A stretch of DNA of 64,000 bases from Okeania sp. SIO2B3 (lineage in GTDB: Bacteria > Cyanobacteriota > Cyanobacteriia > Cyanobacteriales > Microcoleaceae): assembly GCF_010672525.1 (NCBI RefSeq), contig NZ_JAAHGH010000026.1, forward strand, positions 17,996 to 81,995, in the 5' to 3' direction. The position numbers and the translations under genes are program-made. Below are positions 17,349 through 25,881 of this stretch, in pieces (position 1 is the first letter of the stretch; each line of letters begins with the position of its first letter). The notes under the pieces are model-generated. The model saw only the letters and a program-made list of their open reading frames with translations, was not told the DNA's origin and did not search any database.

Positions 17349-19193
17349 CTAGTAACGAGGAGCAGAAACGACCGGAACAGACGAGACAATCCGAAAACCC
17401 CTAATGTAGTTGAGGTTGTCGGCAACGTTGCTGCCACGCACGGCACTCCGGCAAAGCCTAGAATAGAGGTACCAGCAACCACCACGGAGCATTCTTCTAT
17501 TACTATCTCCCCCAGTTTCCCAAGCACTACCATCTGTAGGTGCACCTTCATAGTTGTCATGCCAAACATCCTGACACCATTCCCAGACATTGCCGTGCAT
17601 ATCGTACAAACCAAAAGCATTGGGTGGAAAAATTCCCACATCTGTTGTTCCTTGACCATATTGTTTAGGTTCACCAGCATAAGTAAAGTGGGAATGCAAG
17701 TTAACATTAGAGTTGTTGCGATTCAAGTTAACTAACTCAGACGTTATAGTTTCCCCAAAATAAAATGGTGTGCTTGTTCCTGCTCTACAAGCATATTCCC
17801 ACTGACTCTCACTGGGTAAACTATATTTTTTGCCTGTTATTTCTGAGAGCTTCTGGCAAAACTCTGTCGCGTCGTTCCAACTTACTCTTTCTACAGGACG
17901 ACTCGCACCTTTAAACCCAGAAGGATTATTTCCCATAATTGCTCCCCACTGTGCTTGAGTGACTGGATACTTTCCCATGAAAAATTCTGGCACATCTACA
18001 TAATGTTGCGGACTTTCCCAATCAATTCTTTCTGCTTCCGTCTCTGGAGACCCCATGAGAAATCTACCTGCGGGAATTTTTACCATTTCCAGGATGACTC
18101 CATTGCCCAGGTTTTCTGTCATTACTTCTGCTTTACCTGGACTGTGACTAATTATTTCTCCTCTGACATTAACTGTCACAGTCTTAAATTTTTGAATGGA
18201 AATATTTGTATTATAGGTAGATGCTAATACTGTTTTTGCTTGTGTTGTTACTGGTATAGGTGTGGGTGTTGATATAAGTAGGGGTTGTTTTTGAGGAGAA
18301 GGAACTGCCAATACTGTTTTTACTTGTGTTGGTGTTGTTATCGGTGCTGGAATTGGTTGTAGTGAATTGGTAAAAACTAATGCTTCTAATACTTCTGTAG
18401 CATTTTCATAACGCTGTGGAAAATATTCATGTACCATCCTATCTAATATATTTGCCAGACGGTTACTTACTTTTGCTTCATTTCGCCAGATAACATTTCC
18501 TGTATTTGGGTCTGTTGGTAAATTTCCTGGGTTTTTACCAGTCAGTGCTTTTATTCCTACCATTCCTACTGCATATATATCGCTACTCAGTTTTGGTTTA
18601 CCGATCGCCTGTTCGCTTGGCATATATCCTGGTGTTCCGAATGCCACAGTTAAGGTGGTTTTTCCTGGTTTGTTTGCTGTGGTTAATGCAGTTATTTCTT
18701 TGACTGCTCCAAAGTCGATTAATACTATTTTTTTGTCTGACTTACGACGCATCAAGTTTTCTGGTTTTATGTCTCGGTGAATTATATTATTTTGATGGGC
18801 TACTGCTAATGCTGATAATATTCCTTTTAGTAGGGTAATAGTATAAGACTCGCTTAATTTTTTCCCTGGTGTTAGTTCTTTGCTTATATCTTGCCCTTCG
18901 ATATATTCTTGTACTAGATAAAATTCTGTTCTTTCTTGGAAATGAGCAAATAATTTTGGTATTTGGTCTGAGTCTTTTCCTAGTTTATATAAGGTTTCTG
19001 CTTCTCTCTCAAATAATCTTTGGGCAATTGTCAAAACTCCTGGATCTGAACTTTTAGGTGATAGATGTTTGACTACGCATTTTGGTTTGCCTGGTAAGTC
19101 TAAGTCTTGAGCTAAATAGGTATCTCCGAATCCTCCGCTTCCTAGAGTGTCGATAATTTTGTAGTGGTTTCTCAGGATTTTTCCAGACTGCAT
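17349..19193 (-). CDS. Ser/Thr protein kinase fused to an FGE-sulfatase (SUMF1-like) domain; DGR-like variable C-terminus
   Basis: 614 residues. The kinase domain is intact: glycine loop GSGGFGDTY (about 18-26), K42, HRD at 139-141, DFG at 160-162 and GTPGYMPSEQ. A proline/threonine-rich linker follows (about 275-330). An FGE-sulfatase domain spans about 360-605 (MGSPETEAERIDWE, PVTQAQWGAIMG, GNVWEWCQDV). The C-terminal segment RGGCWYLYSRLCRSAVRG...GFRIVSS is the fold position diversified in DGR target proteins. In the coding strand the codons at 575-577, 580, 585, 587-590 and 594 mostly fit AAY with changed A positions and kept third bases. The segment is over half G+C, unlike its surroundings. 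The frame is intact. Confidence 0.88.
   Translation of the reverse strand: MQSGKILRNHYKIIDTLGSGGFGDTYLAQDLDLPGKPKCVVKHLSPKSSDPGVLTIAQRLFEREAETLYKLGKDSDQIPKLFAHFQERTEFYLVQEYIEGQDISKELTPGKKLSESYTITLLKGILSALAVAHQNNIIHRDIKPENLMRRKSDKKIVLIDFGAVKEITALTTANKPGKTTLTVAFGTPGYMPSEQAIGKPKLSSDIYAVGMVGIKALTGKNPGNLPTDPNTGNVIWRNEAKVSNRLANILDRMVHEYFPQRYENATEVLEALVFTNSLQPIPAPITTPTQVKTVLAVPSPQKQPLLISTPTPIPVTTQAKTVLASTYNTNISIQKFKTVTVNVRGEIISHSPGKAEVMTENLGNGVILEMVKIPAGRFLMGSPETEAERIDWESPQHYVDVPEFFMGKYPVTQAQWGAIMGNNPSGFKGASRPVERVSWNDATEFCQKLSEITGKKYSLPSESQWEYACRAGTSTPFYFGETITSELVNLNRNNSNVNLHSHFTYAGEPKQYGQGTTDVGIFPPNAFGLYDMHGNVWEWCQDVWHDNYEGAPTDGSAWETGGDSNRRMLRGGCWYLYSRLCRSAVRGSNVADNLNYIRGFRIVSSVPVVSAPRY
17400..17474 (-). 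other. Candidate DGR variable repeat (VR)
   Basis: Codons for residues 575-598 of the kinase-FGE protein. Varied positions carry codons such as TAC, CTC, TAT, CTT, GGC, AGC, GTT and AAC. They keep a C or T third base, as expected if an AAC/AAT template were copied with A-specific mutagenesis. The invariant CRSA and GFR codons between and after them are adenine-poor. There is no template repeat or reverse transcriptase in this window, so the VR would be a remote target. Inferred, not proven. Confidence 0.6.
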
Positions 19194-19368
19194 TTTCAGT
19201 TATCAGTTATCAGTTATCAGCTTTTTTAGTTATTAGTTACCAGTTATTAGACTTCTTCTTATTCAGTTATCAGTTATTCTTCAACAATTAGCATTAAAGA
19301 ATTAAACTCATTCATTACTAATTACTTTAGTGGGCAAGTATGGTTTTTTGGCCTAATCTATTTGAGTA

Positions 19369-20325
19369 TATATGAGCGCACCTTTCCCATTATATTTATA
19401 ATATCATGTCAAGTTTTTTTGTCAACCCCCTTTTTTCAGTTATCAGTTATCAGTATCCAGTTAGTAGTAGGAGTTGAGAAATAGAATAAATATTTCATGG
19501 GTTGAAACCCTACTACAAACAAAGGAGATTTCAGTAACGCCCAAAAATTCAATGAATTATCGTACACAAATCATCAATTATTTCCCCCTACTCTGTAGGG
19601 ACGTTGTATGCAACTACTACTCCCTCTTTTGTGGAGATATCTAACTAATCAGAATAATTAAAATAATTTTTTTGATGAGCGATCGCCTGTCGTTAAGATT
19701 TTGTACTAGAAATTGTTTTTCCCAATCTGATTTTCTATTAGTTCCTACTCTACTTTCATATTCTCTAGAATCATTAATTCTGTTACCTGTTATTAGAAGT
19801 TATGAGAATGTTTAGCAGAGAAATATGACTTTTCTGGACTAATTTTTTTGAGTATATATGAGCGCACCTTTCCCATTGTATTTATAGTATCATGTCAAGT
19901 TTTTTTGTCAACCCTGTTTTTCAGTTATCAGTTGTTGTACCAAGGGTTAAAAAAGAATGTTTAGAATAATCAGGATAATTAGAATACTTTCTTTGGTGAG
20001 CGATCGCCTGTCATTTATATCTTTGTACTAGAAATTGTTTTTCCCAACAGAATCAGGAATTATGCACGGAAACTAAATCCAGTGAGGGTAAATGATCATT
20101 CTTCCCCTACATATGGCATTTTCAATATTAATTTGCGTAAGTCCTGAGAATTTTGTATTCGTTCCTACTCTACTTTCCTATTATCTAGAATCATCAATTC
20201 TGTTATCGGTTATTAGACTGCTTAGTAGAAGAATATAGCTTTTTTGGCCTAATTTTTTTGAGTATATATGAGCGCACCTTTTCCATTATATTTATAATAT
20301 CATGTCAAGTTTTTTTGTCAACCCC
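19369..20325 (-). promoter_or_regulatory. Three repeated promoter-like units facing the kinase-FGE gene
   Basis: Near-identical blocks at about 19369-19430, 19850-19912 and 20260-20325. Read on the minus strand each gives TTGACAAAAAAACTTGACAT followed by GATATTATAAATATAATGG, that is, two overlapping -35-like TTGACA boxes and -10-like ATTATA or TATAAT. A conserved AGGTGCGCTCATATATACTC follows. With the distal TTGACA the spacer to ATTATA is 17 bp (copy 1: 19420-19425 and 19397-19402). The nearest copy is about 200 bases from the kinase start. Confidence 0.5.
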
Positions 20326-21479
20326 GTTTTTCAGTTATCAGTTGTTTTATCAAGGGTCATTTCAGTTATCAGTTAGTCAAGCTTTTATCTAAAATTAAAA
20401 GCAATAGCTGATTGCTGATAACGCAGTTCCTCCTACAGGAGGCTAGCTGACGGCTGTTAGCTCCGCATTCCGGAGGAAATGCTTACATTAGCAATAATCT
20501 TTAATTTTTATTTTACAAATTAGCTAAAACTTATATTCGTTAAGCTTTTCAGATTTTTCTTATTTTTTTTTGTACCTATAGATACTAAAAATAGTCATAG
20601 TAATTATCTATTAATTATCAGCAGTAGTTTTAATTCTATAGGAGTTTACTTTATCTGATACTGTATATTTAAACGCTTGGAAAGTTTTAAGTTTTTTCTG
20701 AGTTCAGCCTTTCTTTAATTGCAAGATATTTTCTGTATCATTCAAATCAAACTACTAAATTACCGAATAATGAAGAATTAATAATGAAGAATTAATAATG
20801 AAGAGTTGATAGTTAATAATTATTCATTCAACAATTCAGGTTTAAAGCCTCCCCCTTTGAAGGGGATAAAATCAAAAAAATGCTTTTAGTCAATCCTCTT
20901 ATTTTAAGAATAGGTAATTTTAATTATTAATTGTTAATTGCTGAATGACACAAAGTTTTCATTTATTGCAATATTTTAGTAAGTTATATCAAAATACTTA
21001 AGGAAAATCATGGAAAATTAAATATAATTTTATCCTGAAAGTTAGTTGTATTTATTGATAAAGAATAAATAGACACTACTTAATTTTCACCTGTAGATTG
21101 ATTAAATAAATTATGAGACAATTTTGAAAATCTAGTAAGTACTTATATTATTTATTTTATGTGTATAAAAATATTTTTATTTGACATAAAAGATTGAATA
21201 TGTTAGAAAAAATAGTAATTGCCACCATATTTTGAGGAAATGAGAACAGATAAAACTGGCCTCAAGTCTGCTAAATAAATTAATTTTTAAGATGAAATCA
21301 AAATGCCTAATATTTCTAAATAAAAAATTTATGAAGTTAACTAAAGTAGAGAATTGCAATTAATTTATGGATAAATATGAGTTTCTCAATCATTTCATGC
21401 TAATAAAACTTATCAGAAAGAAACAACTTGTGAAATAAAATAACTATTAGAGGTTGTCTGAGAAGTCCAATATGCTAGA

Positions 21480-21575
21480 TCCAAGCCCCCTAAATCCCCC
21501 AAAATTGGGGGACTTTTAGAAGCAAATTGACTCTTGTTCCCCCCAAAGTTGGCTTGCTCGGGGGGCAAAATTCAG
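21480..21575. repeat. Paired CCCCC/GGGGG repeat ahead of the GHL10 gene
   Basis: CCAAGCCCCC...CCCCCAAAATTGGGGGAC followed by CCCCCCAAAGTTGGCTTGCTCGGGGG, a compound inverted repeat. A related block lies at 29385-29470. It is the reason the upstream open-frame extension of the next gene is not believed to be coding. Confidence 0.65.
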
Positions 21576-21664
21576 TATCAAAAAACTTTTCAGATATCCT
21601 CTTAATTAAAGCAATTATTAATGAATTTTATTTGAATACTTATTTAATTAAATCAAGAAGAGTA

Positions 21665-24600
21665 ATGAGTAAAAAAAAGCCTATATATAAACAACTTTTA
21701 CTACAGCTAACAAGTGGCTTACTAAGTTTAATTGTACTGTTACCAACCCCAAGTAGAGCTAATACTTTATTAGGAATAATTCGAGATGATGGCAATACAG
21801 ATGAATGGAATAACATCATTACACGAATACGCAATCTAGGTATTAGTTATGAACCTATTGATTTAAGACAAATTAATACAGTAGCTGACCTATCTGGGGT
21901 GAAAGTTATCTTTTTACCAAACATTGAAACCTTAACTGAAACTCAAGTAGACATTATAGAAGAGTGGGTAAAACAGGGAGGGAAATTAATAGCTAGTGGC
22001 CAGGTAGGGAGAAAATCTAAACCAGGGGTAAGGCAAGAATTGCGATCGCTTCTTGGGTCTTATTGGGCTTTTCCATTGAGTCAACCTGCAATACCGGAGG
22101 CAAGATATCGTTGTTTAGATATTGCTTGCAAAAAGTCTACAAGTTGGGCACCCATGGGAAATGACCAAGATACTGTTGAGGGTGGAGTATTAATTCCGGC
22201 AGGGTTAAGCAGCACAACTGCAGCTACTTGGAAAGGAAGTTCGGGTTCTTCAGCGGTAGTTATTACTCCTCAAGCAACTTACTTTGGTTGGAACTGGGGT
22301 AGTAGTACCTCTGCAACGTTAGATAGTGCTTGGTTGCAAGCTGTGTTAAATCGCTATCAGAGTCAGCCACAATTTACAGCCAGAAATAATAATCCATTAC
22401 CCACAGCGAATAGTAGTCCGACTGCTCCCATTACTCCTAGCACTAACCCAGTTAAAATTAGACCCCGTATTTCCTCTGCACCACCAAGGACTGAAAAGAC
22501 AAATCCAGTTAGAGTTCAACCTAGAACTGCAGCAGTAAATACAAATCAACCTTCTACTACAACTCAAAATTCGACTGAAAATACCAATCAAGTTAGAGTT
22601 CAACCTAGAACTGCACCAGTAAATTCAAATATAAATCAACCTTCGACGACAACTCAAAATTCGACTGAAAATAGGGATCAAGTTAAAGTTCAACCTCAAA
22701 CTGCACCAGTAAATTCAAATATAAATCAACCTCCGACGACAACTCAAAATTCGACTACCGCTCAAGATAATATTTGGCTAAGAAGTCAGCAACAACAGAC
22801 AACCACCGAACAAAAACCGCCACAACCAGATCAAGCATCAGGAAAATTAGGTAGTCAAAATAATAATTTAACCTCACAGACAAGTACAGTTCCTAAGAGT
22901 AATAATGTTTGGAACAGATTTCGAGAACAGATAGACCGACAAAACCAGCAAGCTGAAAATATCAGTACCAAGGAAAGCGTCGTTAATTCACTGGAAAACT
23001 CTAGTTCAGAAACGGCAAATAATAGAGACAATATTTGGAACAGAGCTAGACAACAAACTAAACAACAAAATCAACCAACTGAAAATATCAGTACCAAGGA
23101 AACCAATAACCCTACTTCAGAAACCTCGAATAATAGAGGCAATATTTGGAATAGATCCAGACAACAAACAACTACATCATCCTCTCGCCGTAACCCCCTA
23201 GCTGCCATACTCCGACCTTTACCCCCACCAGAGGTACAAGTACCAAACTCCCAAACAGACCCTTCATCAACATCAGCACCTGCGGGTTTAGAAGTCAGAC
23301 AAGGAAACTATCCAATTAGTAGAGCAGAAGCTAATGCAATGTTGCAAGAGTTAAATAATCTCTTGGGTAGATTTGAAAGTGCTTTAGTTGCAGCAAAATC
23401 AGCAAATGTAGAAGTGAATTTGTCAGCAGATAAAGGTAGTTTGGTAGCTACCAATAGCGATCGTAGTACATTTATTGCTCAAAGAAATCGAGAAATAAGT
23501 GATGCTCAACAAATAGTCGAACGAGCACGCTTGACAATTCAAAGATTCCCCCAACAGGTAGCATCCAAACAATATGCTACTGCCAGAAGTCAATGGCTGC
23601 AAACAAGGCAAATGTTGTGGCAGAATTATCCCACTGATGGAGAAAGAGCAGGAGCTGAGATTAGAGCTGTGTGGTTAGACAGGGGTACAATTGTGAGGGC
23701 GCGGTCAGAACGTGGTCTGGCAATGGTATTTGACCGACTTGCTGCTGCTGGTATTAATACTGTTTTCTTTGAAACTCTGAATGCTGGTTACACAATTTAT
23801 CCTAGTAATGTTGCTCCCAGACAGAACCCTTTGACAACTTCCTGGGACCCACTTGAGTCTGCTGTTAAATTAGCTCGCGAGCGGAATATGGAGATACACG
23901 CTTGGATCTGGACGTTTGCGACGGGGAACAAGGCCCATAATCGTGCTCTCGGTCAGCCAGATAGTTATTTGGGTCCGGTGATTTCAGCTCACCCCAATTG
24001 GGTGATGACTGATAATAAGGGTCGTAAAAGACACCCTTCTGATGGCAAAGTATATATGGATCCTGCTAATCCTTATGTTCGACAATATCTGCTGAAGATA
24101 ATAGATGAAATTGCTAGTCGCTATCAGGTTGATGGGATTCAACTTGACTATATTCGCTATCCTTTTCAAAATCCTGGTCGGAATTTTTCTTATGGTTACA
24201 GCACGACAGCTCGTCAACAGTTTCAGCGGTTACATGGTGTAGACCCGATGAAGATTTCTTCACGCGGTCGCCAAAATAGGTGGAAGTGGACTGAGTTTAA
24301 GATTAATCAAGTTAATAGTTTTGTGGCGGATACTTCTAAATTTCTCAAACAGAAATATCCAAGGATGATTTTGTCGGCGGCGGTGTTTCCTTTTCCACGC
24401 CATGAGCGTTTTGATAAAATTCAGCAAGATTGGGAGAGTTGGGTTCTCAGGGGTGATATTGATTTGTTGACTCCGATGACTTATGCTTTGGATACGAATC
24501 GTTTTCAGCAAATTACGCAACCGCTGACCAGTACGCGAGTATTAGGTAGTACTTTGATAACGCCTGCAGTTAAGCTTTTGAATCTTCCTGAAATTGTTGC

Positions 24601-25144
24601 GGTTGACCAAATTCAGGCGGCGAGGGATTTGCCTACAGGGGGTTACATTATTTTTGCTGCTGAAAGAATTACTGGGGGGTTACATGGATTTTTGACTCGT
24701 ACTCAGGGAGGACCGGAAACTGGGAAGAATAATAGAGCTTCGTTAAGTACTTTTGCGAACCCTTCTCATGTTGTGGAGGGTATTATTCCTTATCGACAAC
24801 CGTTTGTAGCAGCAGCAGATCGTTTTCAAGCTTTGAAAAAGGAATGGAGTTTTTTGTTGGCAAATGAGAAACTTTCTATAAGGCAGTCTGAACTTGAGAG
24901 TTGGGGGGTTAAAGCTGAGGAGTTGGCAGCAGATTTGAATCAATTGGCTGAAAATCCCGATAATAGTAATTTGAATCAAGCTAGAAATAGTTTGAGAAGA
25001 TTTCAGTTACAGTTTAGGGGTTCTATGGGTGTTCATGCTAGGGAAAATGCTTATCAAGTTCAGACTTGGCAAAATCGTTTAGCTGCTTTGGAAATGTTGT
25101 TAAATTATGGCGAGCGAGTGCGGTTAAAAAGTGGGAGATTTTAA
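21665..25144 (+). CDS. Secreted GHL10-family (DUF187) glycoside-hydrolase-like protein
   Basis: 1159 residues from the ATG at 21665. The start is chosen because MSKKKPIYKQLLLQLTSGLL opens a signal peptide (cleavage near PSRA), while the longer frame from 21527 is made of the upstream repeat. An N-terminal DUF4350-like or amidotransferase-like domain (LLGIIRDDGNTDEW...EEWVKQGGKLIASG) comes first. A long Asn/Gln/Thr-rich linker follows, with repeated VQPRTAPVNSNINQPSTTTQ blocks. Then comes a GHL10 TIM-barrel (IRAVWLDRGTI, FETLNAGYTIYPS, HAWIWTFATG, DGIQLDYIRYP). Related proteins are predicted envelope polysaccharide hydrolases. Substrate unknown. Confidence 0.85.
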   Translation: MSKKKPIYKQLLLQLTSGLLSLIVLLPTPSRANTLLGIIRDDGNTDEWNNIITRIRNLGISYEPIDLRQINTVADLSGVKVIFLPNIETLTETQVDIIEEWVKQGGKLIASGQVGRKSKPGVRQELRSLLGSYWAFPLSQPAIPEARYRCLDIACKKSTSWAPMGNDQDTVEGGVLIPAGLSSTTAATWKGSSGSSAVVITPQATYFGWNWGSSTSATLDSAWLQAVLNRYQSQPQFTARNNNPLPTANSSPTAPITPSTNPVKIRPRISSAPPRTEKTNPVRVQPRTAAVNTNQPSTTTQNSTENTNQVRVQPRTAPVNSNINQPSTTTQNSTENRDQVKVQPQTAPVNSNINQPPTTTQNSTTAQDNIWLRSQQQQTTTEQKPPQPDQASGKLGSQNNNLTSQTSTVPKSNNVWNRFREQIDRQNQQAENISTKESVVNSLENSSSETANNRDNIWNRARQQTKQQNQPTENISTKETNNPTSETSNNRGNIWNRSRQQTTTSSSRRNPLAAILRPLPPPEVQVPNSQTDPSSTSAPAGLEVRQGNYPISRAEANAMLQELNNLLGRFESALVAAKSANVEVNLSADKGSLVATNSDRSTFIAQRNREISDAQQIVERARLTIQRFPQQVASKQYATARSQWLQTRQMLWQNYPTDGERAGAEIRAVWLDRGTIVRARSERGLAMVFDRLAAAGINTVFFETLNAGYTIYPSNVAPRQNPLTTSWDPLESAVKLARERNMEIHAWIWTFATGNKAHNRALGQPDSYLGPVISAHPNWVMTDNKGRKRHPSDGKVYMDPANPYVRQYLLKIIDEIASRYQVDGIQLDYIRYPFQNPGRNFSYGYSTTARQQFQRLHGVDPMKISSRGRQNRWKWTEFKINQVNSFVADTSKFLKQKYPRMILSAAVFPFPRHERFDKIQQDWESWVLRGDIDLLTPMTYALDTNRFQQITQPLTSTRVLGSTLITPAVKLLNLPEIVAVDQIQAARDLPTGGYIIFAAERITGGLHGFLTRTQGGPETGKNNRASLSTFANPSHVVEGIIPYRQPFVAAADRFQALKKEWSFLLANEKLSIRQSELESWGVKAEELAADLNQLAENPDNSNLNQARNSLRRFQLQFRGSMGVHARENAYQVQTWQNRLAALEMLLNYGERVRLKSGRF
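22490..22760 (+). repeat. Linker tandem repeats in the GHL10 gene
   Basis: Three coding repeats of about 100 bp encode VRVQPRTAPVNSNINQPSTT-type segments. They are degenerate at the DNA level and maintain the reading frame. Confidence 0.75.
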
Positions 25145-25219
25145 GTTGGGTAGTTGTGTTGATAGGTAAGCATTTTCTGCGGAATGCTGCGCAAACAGCC
25201 GTCAGCTATTAGCTATTAT

Positions 25220-25310
25220 CAGGACTTACGCAAAGACACTGTGTATAGAGTCCAGTAACTATTGGACAATAGTTATGAGTACTATATATAGCGTATCTGC
25301 GTAAGTCCTA
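25220..25310. mobile_element. Family C MITE, second 91-bp copy
   Basis: Ends CAGGACTTACGCA and TGCGTAAGTCCTA. Same 91-bp length as 10157-10247. Flanked by TATTAT on both sides. Abuts the left end of a family B element. Confidence 0.75.
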
Positions 25311-25314
25311 TATT

Positions 25315-25552
25315 ATATCATGTCTGGATAATTAGTGATGAAAAAACTTATCCTCTTGCTTACAGCGCTTTTGCTCATTGATAAACTACATCTTCACAAA
25401 TCAAACCTTGCAGGGACGTTCCATGGAACCTCCCTACTGTGCTCTACCGTACAGGAAAACTGCTGTAAACAGTAAATTTTCTATTTTCTCTACTCCCCTA
25501 CTCCCCTACTCCCCTACTATCTTAATAATAAGTATTCAACCGGACATGATAT
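25315..25552. mobile_element. Family B MITE (238 bp)
   Basis: Left ATATCATGTCTGG, right CCGGACATGATAT, matching the ends at 9996-10281 and at the two 122-bp copies. The interior is partly polypyrimidine. Confidence 0.7.
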
Positions 25553-25881
25553 TAGCTATTAATGTTGGGAAAGGTAAAAGCAACCTTTGAAATTGAGTTT
25601 GAGTAAAAAGTTACTGTCAAAGTCTCCGGACCCAACATCAACATCAACTATTTTTGGCACAAAATTTTGAAAACTTAGTATTAATTTTTCTTGATCAATT
25701 TCACACCAATATCTTGAAGAACTAAGGAAGTTATCCAAATCAATCTCGAAGACTGAAACATCTAAAATGGTGCGTTACGACGGATTGTTAAATGCCTTTC
25801 ACGCTCAAGATTTCACCCGTCTAACGCACCCTACAAATTTTGCTATATGTGGTGGTTATGCGTAAGTCCTGAATTATTCAA

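Larger units (their letters stand above)
19194..21664. repeat. 2.5-kb noncoding region upstream of the kinase-FGE gene
   Basis: No gene. It carries CAGTTATCAG tandem strings, three copies of a promoter-bearing unit (separate entry), and paired copies of TTCCTACTCTACTTTC (19742, 20162) and GAGCGATCGCCTGTC (about 19677, 19998). A hairpin-rich GGAGGAAATGCTTAC repeat lies near 20470 and a family D repeat at about 20838. The AT-rich sequence after 20960 ends in the paired GGGGG blocks at 21480-21570. Confidence 0.7.
25145..25881. other. Intergenic packed with miniature elements
   Basis: Contains, in order, a GGAATGCTGCGCAAACAGC repeat (25181), a family C element (25220-25310), a family B element (25315-25552), an 85-bp palindromic repeat shared with 55756 (25556-25640), and a family C-like end (TGCGTAAGTCCTG at 25860-25872) preceded by a GGTGCGTTACG / CTAACGCACC pair. 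No gene. Confidence 0.65.

Noticed and set aside
19200..20400. CAGTTATCAG and GAGCGATCGC repeats considered as a CRISPR array
   Set aside because: No regular repeat-spacer structure and no cas genes; short direct repeats only.
21527..21664. 46-codon N-terminal extension of the GHL10 protein
   Set aside because: Encoded by the paired CCCCC/GGGGG repeat; the signal peptide begins at the ATG at 21665.
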